From contig JAQJVL010002664.1 in assembly GCA_035578905.1 (NCBI GenBank), positions 23,259 to 87,258 of the forward strand: a DNA stretch of 64,000 bases, given 5' to 3'. This stretch comes from Stictocephala bisonia. Lineage: Eukaryota; Arthropoda; Insecta; Hemiptera; Membracidae. Position 1 is the first letter of the stretch. Each line of letters opens with the position of its first letter. Under the pieces are notes generated by a model. It did not search any database and was not told where the DNA came from. It saw only the letters and a program-made list of their open reading frames with translations. A program made the translations under genes and the position numbers. This document shows, piece after piece, positions 54,349 to 64,000 of the stretch.

Positions 54349-55878
54349 TTAAATGTCTTCGCTTCCGTTGTGTTTCCTCATATGTATTACCAAATTGGAC
54401 TTCGTGGCAGTTGCATAAACACATTGATTACATTTAAATGGTTTCTCTCCAGTATGTGTCCTCATATGTTTTACCAAACGGGACCTCATTGAAGTTGCAT
54501 AATCACACTGACTGCATTTAAATGGTTCCTCTCCAGTGTGTGTCTTCATATGATTTATCAAACTGGGCTTATATGCAGTAGCATAAACACATTGAGTACA
54601 TTTAAATGGCTTCTCTAAAGCGTGTGTCCTCATATGTACTACCAAACTGGAATTTGTGGCAGTTGTATAAACACACTGATTACATTTAAATGGTTTCTCT
54701 CCAGTGTGTGTCCTCATATGTTTTACCAAACTGCACTTATATGCAGTAGCATAAACACATTGAGCACATTTGAATGGTTTCTCTCCAGTATGTGCACTCA
54801 CATGTTCAACCAAACTGGACTTCTCTGTAGTAGCATAAACACATTGATTACATTTAAATGGTTTCTCTCCAGTGTGTATCCTCATATGTTTTACCAAACT
54901 GGACTTATATGCAGTAGCATAAACACATTGAGTACATTTAAATGGTTTCTCTCCAGTGTGTGTCCTAATATGTTTTACCAAACTGGACTTCTCTGTAGTA
55001 GCATAAACACATTGATTACATTTAAACGGTTTCTCTCCAGTGTGTGACCTCATATGTACTACCAAACTGGACTTCTTTGCAGTAGCATAAACACACTGAG
55101 TACATTTAAATGGTTTCTCTCCAGTGTGTGTCCTAATATGTTTTACCAAACTGGACCTATATGCAGTAGCATAAACACACTGATTACATTTAAATGGTTT
55201 TTCTCCAGTATGTGTCCTCATATGTTTCACCAATCTGGACTTCTCTGCACTAGCATAAACACACTGAGTACATTTAAATGGTTTCTCTCCAGTGTGTGTC
55301 CTCATATGTTTTAGCAAACTAGACTTCTCTGCAGTAGCATAAACACACTGAGTACATTTAAATGGTTTCTCTCCAGTGTGTATCCTCATATGTCTTACCA
55401 AACTGAACTTCTTTGAAGTTGCATAATCACACTGATTGCATTTTAATGGCTTCCCTCCTTTGTGTCTCCTCATATGTGCTATCAATCTAGACTTCTTTGA
55501 AGTTGCATAAACATACTGATTACATTTGAATGGCTTTTCTCCAGGGTGTGACCTCATATGAAAAACCAACGTAGACTTATCTGAAGTTGTATAAACACAC
55601 TGAGTACATTTAAATGGCTTGTCTCCAGTGTGTGTTCTCATATGTATTACTAATCTGCTCTTCTGTGAACATTCATAAGGACACAGAGCACATTTAAACG
55701 TCTTTTCTCCAGTGTGTATCTTCATATGTTCTACCAATGTTCTCTTCTGTCTGGCTGTGTAAACACACTGTGTGCATTTAAATGGCTTCTCTACAGTGTG
55801 TGTCCCCATATTGTACATTGTGGAATTATTTTCTTTTAAGTTGTCTGATGTTAGGCCAGTGTTCTGAAGATAGATTAC
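54349..55878 (-). CDS. C2H2 zinc-finger protein, second 17-finger exon
   Basis: Minus strand. The exon starts at 55878 after the acceptor TTTGTTTAAG (the same context as at 7621 and 20260), with leader VIYLQNTGLTSDNLKENNST and then 17 fingers with TGEKPFKC linkers. The open frame runs on upstream to 56022, but that part is intronic (hydrophobic, AT-driven). Finger 4 has CNQY instead of CNQC, so it cannot bind zinc normally; its linker is HKGGKP. Fingers 8, 11, 13 and 15 share an AY-type helix and 10 and 12 a TEKSSLV helix, i.e. alternating duplicated pairs. The frame ends with a proper tail (HNGSEDI), unlike the abrupt FKCFQ stop of the paralogue at 6.1 kb, so this looks like the better preserved gene. 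Confidence 0.87.
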   Translation of the reverse strand, partial: VIYLQNTGLTSDNLKENNSTMYNMGTHTVEKPFKCTQCVYTARQKRTLVEHMKIHTGEKTFKCALCPYECSQKSRLVIHMRTHTGDKPFKCTQCVYTTSDKSTLVFHMRSHPGEKPFKCNQYVYATSKKSRLIAHMRRHKGGKPLKCNQCDYATSKKFSLVRHMRIHTGEKPFKCTQCVYATAEKSSLLKHMRTHTGEKPFKCTQCVYASAEKSRLVKHMRTHTGEKPFKCNQCVYATAYRSSLVKHIRTHTGEKPFKCTQCVYATAKKSSLVVHMRSHTGEKPFKCNQCVYATTEKSSLVKHIRTHTGEKPFKCTQCVYATAYKSSLVKHMRIHTGEKPFKCNQCVYATTEKSSLVEHVSAHTGEKPFKCAQCVYATAYKCSLVKHMRTHTGEKPFKCNQCVYTTATNSSLVVHMRTHALEKPFKCTQCVYATAYKPSLINHMKTHTGEEPFKCSQCDYATSMRSRLVKHMRTHTGEKPFKCNQCVYATATKSNLVIHMRKHNGSEDI

Positions 55879-56024
55879 CTTAAACAAAACAATATACTTA
55901 ATAAAATAAATAAAATATACTAATATAAAAAATCTAGTTCTATCAGGTTTGACTGTGTATAGATAGTATTTACAACACCAGTTCATCATGAGACATATTT
56001 TAGAACCTGGAAGCTGAATCATAA
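55879..56024. other. Intron-side flank of the zinc-finger exon
   Basis: AT-rich polypyrimidine-type sequence (minus strand) preceding the acceptor. No upstream exon seen before the RT fragment at 56025. Confidence 0.4.
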
Positions 56025-57045
56025 CCCATCAAAAATCGAAGTAGCCTACTTCCACCTAAGTAATCTATTGGCTAATTGAAAATTAAACATCTTTCTAAAT
56101 GGTGTAAAACTTCACCAAAATATTCACAGTACCTAAGAGTAACATTAGATCGATTGCTGACGTTTAACAACCATCTTCAAAAAAACAGCAGCTAAAATCA
56201 AAACCAGAGCAAATTTACTACATCGTATTGCTAGAACAACTTGGGGAGCCAAAGCACACGTCCTGCGTACTACTGCTTTGTCACTGGTTTATTCAGCTGC
56301 TCTCGCATGGCTAAATAGGGAACATACAAAAGTGATTGATGTCCAAATTAATAGAGCTATTAGTGGTACTCTCATGGCAACTCCACTATCTTGGCTCCCG
56401 GTGCTGTGCAATATAGATCATCCTGAAATAAGACGTCAGGAGGCACTACGTAAATAATTCAATAAGATCTTGAATGCCCCGCACCCCCCAATACCCAGGA
56501 TCTCCCACGTCAGAACATTTGCTTAAAATCTCGAAACTCACCTCTACGTATAACTATGTAATTGAGGATATCAAATTTATCGCCCAATACTCCACTATCT
56601 TAGCTCCCTGTGCTGTGCAATATAGCTCCTCCTGAAATAAGATGTCAGGAGGCACTACGTAAAGAATTCAATAAGATCTTGAATGCCCCGCGCCCCCCAT
56701 TACCCAGGATCTCCCACGTCAGAACATTCGCTTAAAATCTCGAAACCCACCTCTACGTATTGCTTTGTAGTTGAGGATATCAAATTTATCGCCCAATACC
56801 ATTATGTCCATAATATGTCCATAAATTTAGGCCAATTTATGTCCATAGCGTGGAACAGTTTTGATGGACAAAATAAGTTCCTTATTAACAATCCATCAAT
56901 ACCTGCAGATGGGATGAACCTCTCTCGAAGTGAGTGGACATTACTGAATCGGTTCCGAACTGGAGTGGGCAGATGTAACTACTGGAAATAAAAATAGGGA
57001 TTGACAGTAGATCAGTCTTGTGATTGTGGGGAGTCTATCCAAACA
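56025..57045 (+). pseudogene. Non-LTR RT C-terminal fragment with internal duplication
   Basis: Plus strand, across several frames: NPSKIEVAYFHLSN, LNGVKLHQN, KTAAKIKTRANLLHRIARTT, WGAKAHVLRTTALSLVYSAA, AISGTLMATPLSWLPVLCNI, then SEWTLLNRFRTGVGRCNYW and SCDCGESIQTI. This matches the type with a terminal zinc-binding C.CG..QT..H domain, as in I/RTE-like or Jockey-like LINE proteins of animals; exact clade uncertain. A 209-bp segment (56381-56589) is duplicated in tandem at 56590-56798. Clearly non-functional. Confidence 0.7.
56381..56798 (+). repeat. 209-bp tandem duplication
   Basis: CTCCACTATCTTGGCTCCCG at 56381 returns at 56590 (TAGCTCCCTG variant), and the following GCACTACGTAAA, ATCTTGAATGCCCCGC and CGTCAGAACATT recur at the same offset. 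A dozen or so differences separate the copies, so it is not recent. Confidence 0.85.
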
Positions 57046-57479
57046 ATTAAGTCTATTGGCCGAATATTTTAATTGTTTCAATTACTTAAATTCAATCATT
57101 AATTAAATTGTTTATGTTAAAATATACCTTTTCAACGATTTAAATTAATTTATTTCTGTGGTATTATTAAGATTAATACCATCAATCAGTTATTATTATG
57201 ATCAGATTGCATTTCTATATTTTGTCTAGTATAATAAGTTGTGTTTGTGATATCTGTATAGCTTGAATGGAATGTTTTTGGTAATTTCAGTTATATGTTT
57301 TGGTACCGTGTGAACAATATCTTGATTATTTTCAGTATCGACTTAATTGCATAATTTTTTAGATACCTGTTGAGTTATTCAAAGCACTAATTTCAAATAT
57401 TTTCTCTTTAACTTTTTACATAACAATTAATATGGGTGTATATTCATTTTTTATTCATAATTCTTCTTTATATTGATTC
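57046..57479. other. AT-rich DNA, nothing seen
   Basis: No frames or repeats of note. May include the 5' flank of the endonuclease fragment that follows. Confidence 0.4.
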
Positions 57480-57660
57480 TGTGAATCAATAAATTAGTTA
57501 TGGAGACTGATTTACATAATCAATATTCTTTAAATCAAGATACTTGTTCATTTATTTGTTCATTATTTATTGTTATCAATCAAAATATTCGTAGTCTAAG
57601 ACAAAACTTTAATGTTTTTTTAAGTGAGATTAAAAATTTGAGTTTCTATCCAGATATTCA
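57480..57660 (+). pseudogene. LINE endonuclease N-terminus fragment
   Basis: Plus strand: METDLHNQYSLNQDTCSF, then FIVINQNIRSLRQNFNVFLS and EIKNLSFYPD. QNIRSLR is the first (Asn) motif of apurinic-type LINE endonucleases. It is cut exactly at the tail of the minus-strand LINE L18. I do not find the rest beyond 62.1 kb. Confidence 0.55.
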
Positions 57661-58101
57661 AATCAAAATCAAATCAAATCGTTTTATTTGTCTTATTACA
57701 CTAAAGCATTGACAAAGTCAAAATACAGTCATTATTAGACATAGTCAAAGAATCCATAATACTAGTATTATTTTATATATTTACATTAGTTATAAAAATT
57801 AAATACTGTAGGTAGTACAATATCTTACAGTTACTATATGACCATTCTCCATGCAAAAGGCCGCAGTCATTAAAAAGTTATGTCATGTAAGATAAGGAAT
57901 TCTGATAAATTATAGAAAGGATTTTTGGATAGCCACTCATAGAATTTTGTAAAAAAGACCTTTTCTGGTTATCTATCCACTAGATGTTTTACCTTATTCA
58001 CTAGCTTTTGAGATATGATAATATGACTCTGCTGTGTTTTGCTTAGCCTACAATGGGCTATATTGATACTATTTTTGTTTCTAGTGTTATAACTGTGCAG
58101 G

Positions 58102-60706
58102 TCACTTCTTAAGGTTAGGTTTTGTGTGTTTTAGTGTATAGGAGACCAGGTCTAATATGTATAAATTTATAACCGTTAACAGTTTAAGCCTGACAAAAAG
58201 CGGTTTGCAATGATCCAGTGGTTGTGCTTTTGTTATTACTCGGATAGCCTTCTTTTGTAGAATTAGGATTTCACCTATTTTGCTACTGTTGCCCCAGATT
58301 ATTAATCCATATCTTATAATTGATTGTAAAAATGCATAATATGAAGATAAAACATAATCATTAGGCACACAGGACATAACTCGCCTTAGCAAAAAAATTA
58401 CTCTAGATAGTCTCTTTGAGACATAATCAATGTGTGAATTCCAAGTTAGGCTATCGTCAATGAAGATCCCGAGAAATTTGACACTGGTTGCAAAATTTCT
58501 TTTTTCATCGAATAACGGAGTTTGTTTTAAGCTAAATAGTATATTCTGAGTTTTACCTTCATTTAACAGAAACCCGTTTGACCTGAACCATACTGATGCA
58601 TCTTCTATTGTTTTTTTGACAAGGTCTTGCAAATTATCAAAGTTAGTGTGAGTATTAAGGAAAGTTGTGTCATCTGCATACATTATTGATTTAGCTTTGA
58701 CAGCACTTGGAAGATCATTGATTTGTAATAAAAATAAAAGAGGTCCCAGGACCGAGCCCTGTGGTACACCAGTTGGAACCACCATTTCACTGGACCACTC
58801 TCCACTGACACAAACTCTTTGTTTACAGTTTGTTAAGTAGCATTTAATCAGTTTTGCTGATTTCCCAGTAATACATTTATAACGTCCTTAATAAGTGCGT
58901 CAACAGCATCAATAGTGCTTTTACCCCTTCTGAAACCGAACTGCGAGAGATTTAGGTAGTGATTTTCTTCTAGGTATTCCAGTAGTTGATCATGTACAAT
59001 TATTTCAATTATTTTAGATAAAACCGGTACTACTGAAATCGGTCGATAGCTTTCTGGTAGGTCTCTGGGGCCTTTTTTGTATATGGGACATATTCGAGAT
59101 AATTTTAGCTCTTCAGGAAAAGTACCTTCTAAAAGACATTTATTTATACAAACCATTAAGGGAAATTGAAAGCCCTGGTAAATACTTTTAAAGATGTTGT
59201 TGGACAGATTAAATCTGCACTGTCTGAATTTTTAAGTCTTTTTATAGCTTTGGTAATATCTTCAGTTAAGATCTGTTTGAGGGTAAAAGTGTTGATCTGT
59301 TCAATTTGATGGTTTTTGACAAGGCTTAGACTATTTGTTGGAGGTTTGATGATGTTATCTTTTATTTCTTTTACAGAGTCAACAAAAAATTGGTTGAAAT
59401 TGTTTGGACTGATATCTGTAGTTTTGTTAATAATTGTTTTTATAGGTATTTTTGAGATTTAGATAGTTTTCTAATAGTCTATCACAACTGGAATTTTTAA
59501 CTAATTTATTTAGACAAAGCAGCCTTTCTTTCATGAGGGAAAGGTCCCTATTGTACCATTCATGATGATATTTTGTCCTTTTAACCTTATAACAATCTCT
59601 TTTTATAGTAGAGAAAGATTCCAGTTTATTTATTATAATTTTTAAAAACGTTTGAAAAGTGTTTTGTGCATTTAAAAGGTTTTGGCTAACCATAAATTTA
59701 CTCCAGTCATGTGATATAAAACTATCTCGAAGGTCAGGGATAGCAGATTTTGACAGGCTGATTATAAAAGAATTTCCTTGTTCCACACTTCCAATTGAAT
59801 TGTCAGATGTTTTACTGCTAGTGCCAGTATTTGCTTGGATGTTCAGCATGAGTCCGTTATGGTCAGAGAAGGGAAAATCGAATATGTTACAAAAGGTTAC
59901 TCTATTGGGACAGTTCAAAAATATATTATCTAGACAATTTTTTCCCCTAGTTGGTTTATTATTAGTACAAAAAAAGTTGTGGTCGTAAAATATTTAGAAA
60001 TTCCCTAACAGTTGTTTTGTTAGATGTTATGTCAAAGTTGGCGTTTATATCACCCCCAATGATTATTGAGTACTCTTTGTAGGTGGAAATGAATGTTAAA
60101 AAATCATCTAACTGCTGTAAAAAATGTTTGGGTCACCCGCTGGGGAGTGATAAATTGACACAACTACAATTTTAAGATTCTCAATAATGGCCGCCGACAC
60201 TTCAAAATTAATTTCGATACAGAATTTTTCAACGTTTATTGGGCTGGATCTATACATTTTGTGAATAAGAATTAAAGTCCCACCTCTAATTCTATCTTTT
60301 CTACAAAAACAGGCAGCACTATAAAAGTTCCTTGGGCACATCAAATTTGTGGTACTTTCCTCAAGCCAGTGTTCAGATATGCAGATAATTGTAATGTTCA
60401 CTGCTTGACCGTCAGATAAGAAACTTTCCAATATTTCCACTTTATTGTGCAACCCTTGAATGTTTAGGAACAAAAAATTAACTTTAGGATTTATTTGGTT
60501 TTTTTTGTGGTTTTCTTTGAGATCTACAAAATGACTGTAGGACACGTCCCTTTGCATAAAAAACTTTCATTTACAATTTCATATGGGTTAGATTGAAAGT
60601 CAGGAGCTTGATTTGATGGATGGGCATTAGAAGCTGTTTTATTAGCCGAAAGCTGCTGTGTTGATTCCTCAATAAGATGGTCTCCAGGTTGAGGTGGATC
60701 CGTCAT
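58102..60706 (-). pseudogene. ORF2 of LINE L18: endonuclease and RT, several breaks
   Basis: Probable start ATG at 60706 (MTDPPQPGDHLIEES), shift near 60540, then endonuclease: FLFLNIQGLHNKVEILESFL, ICISEHWLEESTTN, VVVSIYHSPAGDPN, IIIGGDINANFDI, a shift, CLDNIFLNCPNRVTF, DFPFSDHNGLML. Linker: KVKRTKYHHEWYNRDLSLMK. RT (59156 on): LSRICPIYKKGPRDLPESYR, SQFGFRRGKSTIDAVDALI, a deletion around the AFD motif (58850-58785), GVPQGSVLGPLLFLLQIND, SIMYADDTTFLNTH, SVKFLGIFIDDSLTWNSH and LQKKAIRVITKAQPLDHC; stop at 58102. YADD is intact, but the LDLSKAFD block is missing. Confidence 0.85.
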
Positions 60707-60899
60707 GTTGCTATCACTGTCAGGATTCGCTGAGATAGCATGGGCAGAAGTAGTATCTTCTCATTTTCTATATACATTTTTATAATGTTTCTCATGTTTG
60801 TTTCAAGTACTGTTTTTTCCTGATGAGCACTTTTTTTATGACAGTAGAGCTTTTATCTTCAGTATTGTTTTTACATTAGTTGGTAAATTATTGTACTCT

Positions 60900-62094
60900 T
60901 TTTTTATGTGTAATTATTTTGCAGATAAGATTGGCTATATGTTTCTTTCCTTTACGATTTATATGGTACCCCTGTCTTGTATGATACCAGCTTTCAAGTA
61001 GGTGAATGTCTAGCAGGTGAACATTTGGGTATCTGTAGGCCAGTTGTCTGATACACTGATTGATCTCTGCAACAACAGTATGAACTTCATTGTTGCAGTG
61101 AGCATCATATCAATATGGTAGAGTTGAAATAATCAAGTTTGTGTTCTGATATTCTTTTATCTGATTCTCCAAGATGCCAATCAGGAGCTCCAACAATGTT
61201 GAAAACTCGTTTATCTTATGGCTGTTTACATCGTTGCAGCCACCCAAAAATAGGATCCAGTCGTCAGTGCCATATGAATTTAGTCTTGGGTCTTTTGAAG
61301 CTGATTTGGCTAGTTCTTGAATGTAGGCTCCTCCCTGAACATGACCAAACACATTAATCTGGTTTGACATCATCATGTGTACATAACAAGCAACATCTTT
61401 TCCCTGACTATCTGCCAACAGTGTCAGCTTGGGTCGACCATCTTTACTTTGACTATCTCCAATCTTTAGGCAGTTGTAGTATCCTTCACCAGTTCTATTC
61501 ATTTTAAAAGAGTTTTTTAAATTAGAGACCTCTTCAGCTGTATTTGTTTTGGTAACTAATTTCTTAGTATGATTGGTTTTGTTTTTTTCTAAAAAACTAG
61601 GAGAGGTAATAGTTTTATCTCTATTTTCATTATTTTTTTTTTCTGGAGATAGAATATCAAAAGGGTTTTTATTTACTATGCCGCTACAAACTATAGGAGA
61701 AGAGGCAATAGATGTTTTTTTAGGTACAATCCAAGGATTTTCATGAGAAGTTGTCTGAAGAGGGGGATAGCAATGTAAGCACTTTTGAGAGGAACTCTTA
61801 AGCTGATTATACTCTTTTTCAAGGTTTTTGTTTTTTGTAGTCCTGTTGTAACAGATCAATGGCTTGTTGTAAATTTTTATTATCCTCTTTGAAAGTATTT
61901 AATTGTTCTTTAAGTATTCGAGTTTGAAAATCTTCATATTCAAAGGTTTTACAGCTTTTTCTTTTTTCCTCCAGTAGGTTTTTTTCTAGCTCGATACATT
62001 TGATAAATTTGATGCTGATAGTCAAAGCATGTAACTGATAATTAGTATCCATGAATATGTCAGTATTTACAGCTACCTCTTTCAGTATACACAT
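60900..62094 (-). pseudogene. ORF1 of LINE L18: coiled coil plus SGNH esterase
   Basis: Minus strand. The N-terminal part (62094-61820) is coil-forming: KCIELEKNLLEEKRKSC, ILKEQLNTFKEDNKNLQQAI. After a shift near 61840 comes a C-x2-C-like KCLHCYPP, a polar linker, then the esterase domain: KLTLLADSQGKDVACYV (block I, nucleophile Ser in ADSQGK), VFGHVQGGAY, DDWILFLGGCNDVNSH (block III, G..ND), a TGA at 61110 in place of CGA, then YPNVHLLDIHLLESWYHTRQ and GYHINRKGKKHIANLI with the block V histidine. Such domains in CR1 ORF1 are thought to act on lipids or membranes. The stop and shift make this copy a relic. Confidence 0.8.
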
Positions 62095-62100
62095 GACAAA

Positions 62101-62752
62101 CTGCAGTCTTAACTATTCCCCCTCTTTTTACAATACCTAGACCCTCCCTTTTCACTTCTCAGGGGATGTGTGTTGCTATTCCTTATTTCACATTTAATTT
62201 ATAAAAAAAATTGTATAAAAAATAAATTATTTTTTATACAATCATTACTGTTTTAGCTTTTTTGAGCATAAAAATAAAGTATCGTATTTGAGGTACTAAA
62301 GAAATGATGTTATTTTGGGATGGATAGAAGATTCTTAGATTAGAGATGGGATCAGGAGGAAAATTAATTTCTTCCTAAATTTTGAGAAATTTTCAGGAAG
62401 GTATTTTTTCTAGCAGACAAGACAGAATTTTAAATAACCAAGAACATCTAATGGATTGAAACAATTATCAATAATAATGAATGTTTTTGGTTTGCAGCTG
62501 TTTAGCAATATTGAAACTATAAAACTAAAAACAAGAAATAAGAATGTTAGATCAGATCCAGTAGTATATATTCTCACTGTTTTATTCGGATTGTATGATA
62601 GTCAAGATTGGTGTGCCAAGTAGGGATATAACCTTAAATATTGTCTTATAATTTAAGATCAGAAATTTTTTGCAATTTTAAAAATAATTAAGTAAGAAAT
62701 TTGGTTTCGTTTAAATTACAGTCTTACTCTGTAGGATATAAAGTCCTAATTA
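62101..62752. other. AT-rich DNA between LINE L18 and the Tigger element
   Basis: Includes TATACAATTTTTTT / AAAAATTGTATAAAAAATAA inverted AT runs near 62200-62240. No protein motif. 62101-62200 may be the 5' UTR of L18. Confidence 0.4.
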
Positions 62753-64000
62753 CAGTCAAACCTCGATATAACGAATCTCAAGGGACCGAACAGAAAATTT
62801 GTTATATCGAGTATTTTGTTATAATGAGGTTCATTATATTGAGGTTAGATTGGTACAATTTCGCTACATCGAGGTTCACAGACCATCGGCTCGGTTGTGT
62901 TAAAACGTTGTGAAATTGTATGCTGTACTGTACTGTATCTAAATTGTGTGGAAAACGAAATAAAAATGCATTTTATTTAAATAATGAAACTTTATTTTTA
63001 TTTTTTGTTCACACACTTGTTTAATACACACAAAAATGAAAAGCAAACTTGATCTGAACAAAACTTAAAAATCTTACGCTACAGATAATATGAAACTTCA
63101 TTTTTTGTTTCACACACTTGCTTAATACATAAAAAAAATTAAAGTAAACTTGATTGAACAAACTTAAAATCTTACGCTACAGATAGTATTACAATACAGT
63201 AAAATTAATACAGTACTTAGTATGTACAGTATTAGTAAACTAAATTTTTAAAAACTTAAAGGTAAATGGCCTAATTTACATTTTGTGTTTCAATGGCATC
63301 ATTATTGATGCTGTTTTCGCCCTGTTTGATTGAGAAAAAGTCAGTAATAGTAGTCTGCTTACGTGATGTGACGTTGATGATATCCAATGAGCAATCCAAT
63401 TCAGTTATAGATTTTACCACACTTTCACTCAAACCCCCTTTTTAAGAAAAAAACACTTTAGAACACCAATGCTTCACGAGCCTCTTTTAAATTCGGGTCG
63501 GGCATTACACAATCGGTTCATTGTCATCGTCATCTTCGGCAGCCACGTTTTGTCCGGAACAGAGGTCACAGAAGAAATGATGTCAGCGTCCGTCAACTCC
63601 CCACACACAGCCACGTCGTCATCAAAAGTTACAAAGTCTTCGAACTCTGCATCCTTCTCTAGCTCTATGCTTCTTTGACTTTTTCCCAACCCTCCGTTAG
63701 TGTCGATTTCTTGTGTAGGAGGTTGGTCTGAATTGTCTTCCTGAGTTGTGACAGTGAAATCCACTCTTCTCGAAACAATTACAAATTGTAGTTTCTGTAA
63801 CTTTACTCCACGCTTTTGTGATCATCCACATGGCGTCCAAGACATTGATATTAGTAGGTAAACGGCTTTCCATGTCTCTGAGGAACTGTTGTACGACCTC
63901 TTTTCTATAATTTACTTTAAAAATCCCGGATAATGCCCTGGTCAAGCGGTTGCAGTTTGGAGGTTGTGTTTGGAGGAAAATACTTGACCCTTTTGTTACT
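62753..64000 (-). mobile_element. pogo/Tigger-type DNA transposon, cut by the window edge
   Basis: One end at 62753 after TA: CAGTCAAACCTCGATATAAC followed by GAATCTCAAGGGACC, with an internal echo TTGTTATATCGAG / TTCATTATATTGAGG. This tip sequence is typical of Tigger/pogo elements, which duplicate TA. The transposase relic inside runs on the minus strand to the right edge; the other tip lies outside. Confidence 0.8.
63271..64000 (-). pseudogene. Tigger-like transposase, C-terminal part (broken)
   Basis: Minus strand from the edge: IFPPNTTSKLQPLDQGIIRD (the region around the last catalytic Asp of pogo DDE transposases), a frameshift at about 63940, FKVNYRKEVVQQFLRDMESR, NINVLDAMWMITKAWSKVTE, TTICNCFEKSGF, another shift, an acidic segment (ELEKDAEFEDFVTFDDDVAV), and after 63440 LSESVVKSITELDCSLD, RKQTTITDFFSIKQGEN with a stop at 63271. 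The order fits a Tigger protein; two or more shifts make it inactive. Confidence 0.8.

Larger units (their letters stand above)
57661..62100 (-). mobile_element. LINE L18 (CR1-like), nearly full length
   Basis: Minus-strand element of about 4.4 kb: ORF1 (62094 to about 60900), ORF2 (60706-58102), 3' UTR and a tail CGATTTGATTTGATTTTGAT (57680-57661). ORF1 carries a coiled coil and an SGNH-esterase domain, ORF2 an endonuclease and RT, the architecture known for CR1-group LINEs. Several shifts and stops make it defective, but it is the most complete LINE here. A sister copy is L10 at 37.0-38.8 kb. Confidence 0.85.

Noticed and set aside
54622..55314. Plus-strand open frames with repeated MCPHMYYQTG-like units over the zinc-finger exon (also at 6533-6724)
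   Set aside because: Antisense shadow of the repetitive C2H2 coding sequence.
55879..56022. Hydrophobic N-terminal extension of the second zinc-finger frame, possibly a membrane anchor
   Set aside because: It lies upstream of the splice acceptor shared by all three paralogues, so it is read-through into the intron.
1..64000. tRNA, rRNA, riboswitch or bacterial-type operon signals
   Set aside because: None seen by eye on either strand; the region is transposon-rich eukaryotic DNA. A covariance-model scan would be needed to exclude small RNA genes.

Overview
The window is eukaryotic nuclear DNA, A+T-rich by eye (roughly two thirds), with no bacterial operons, rRNA or tRNA that I could see. 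The repeat mix points to an arthropod, most likely an insect: many Jockey/CR1-like LINEs, Penelope-like elements with GIY-YIG domains, Helitron helicase relics, Buster-type and ZMYM-type hAT elements, a pogo/Tigger element, and C2H2 proteins built from HTGEKPFKC-linked fingers. The species is not determinable from sequence alone; a hemipteran is only a guess.

Layout. 1-3.2 kb: a decayed Helitron helicase split by a hAT element with a perfect 8-bp target duplication; the hAT itself carries a mariner-like fragment. 4.4-5.7 kb: a palindromic TA-flanked MITE. 6.1-7.6 kb: a 17-finger C2H2 exon. 8.0-8.75 kb: a Penelope-like 3' end. 9.9-17.7 kb: three LINEs, one (L1) inserted in another (L2), with L3 head-to-head with L2. 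18.8-20.3 kb: a wrecked paralogue of the zinc-finger gene whose fingers have collapsed into a 53-bp satellite. 21-22.4 kb: LINE tails. 22.4-27.6 kb: mostly AT-rich DNA with another TA-flanked inverted-repeat element and two weak candidate host exons. 27.7-30.5 kb: a second Helitron helicase, split by a LINE. 30.5-38.8 kb: Penelope remnant, then LINEs, one of them split by an apparently intact hAT (875-residue transposase, TIRs, 8-bp target duplication). 39.1-45.0 kb: an unclassified repeat domain (about 400-bp repeats, a 23-bp minisatellite and GC hairpins) interrupted by a LINE within a LINE. 45.0-53.9 kb: Penelope 3' end, a LINE remnant, then a LINE split by a nearly complete second LINE. 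54.3-55.9 kb: a second 17-finger C2H2 exon. 56-57.7 kb: RT and endonuclease fragments. 57.7-62.1 kb: a nearly full-length CR1-like LINE with an SGNH-esterase ORF1. 62.75 kb to the end: a pogo/Tigger element running out of the window.

How it fits together. The only host-like protein genes I can support are the three minus-strand C2H2 loci, which share a leader and the same splice-acceptor context and are therefore paralogues. Almost everything else is mobile DNA, and the nesting gives a relative insertion order. The element that looks most recently active is the hAT at 32.7-36.3 kb. The least familiar structures are the helix-less finger satellite at 18.8-19.9 kb and the repeat domain at 39.1-45.0 kb. 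L-numbers below are labels of mine, not family names.
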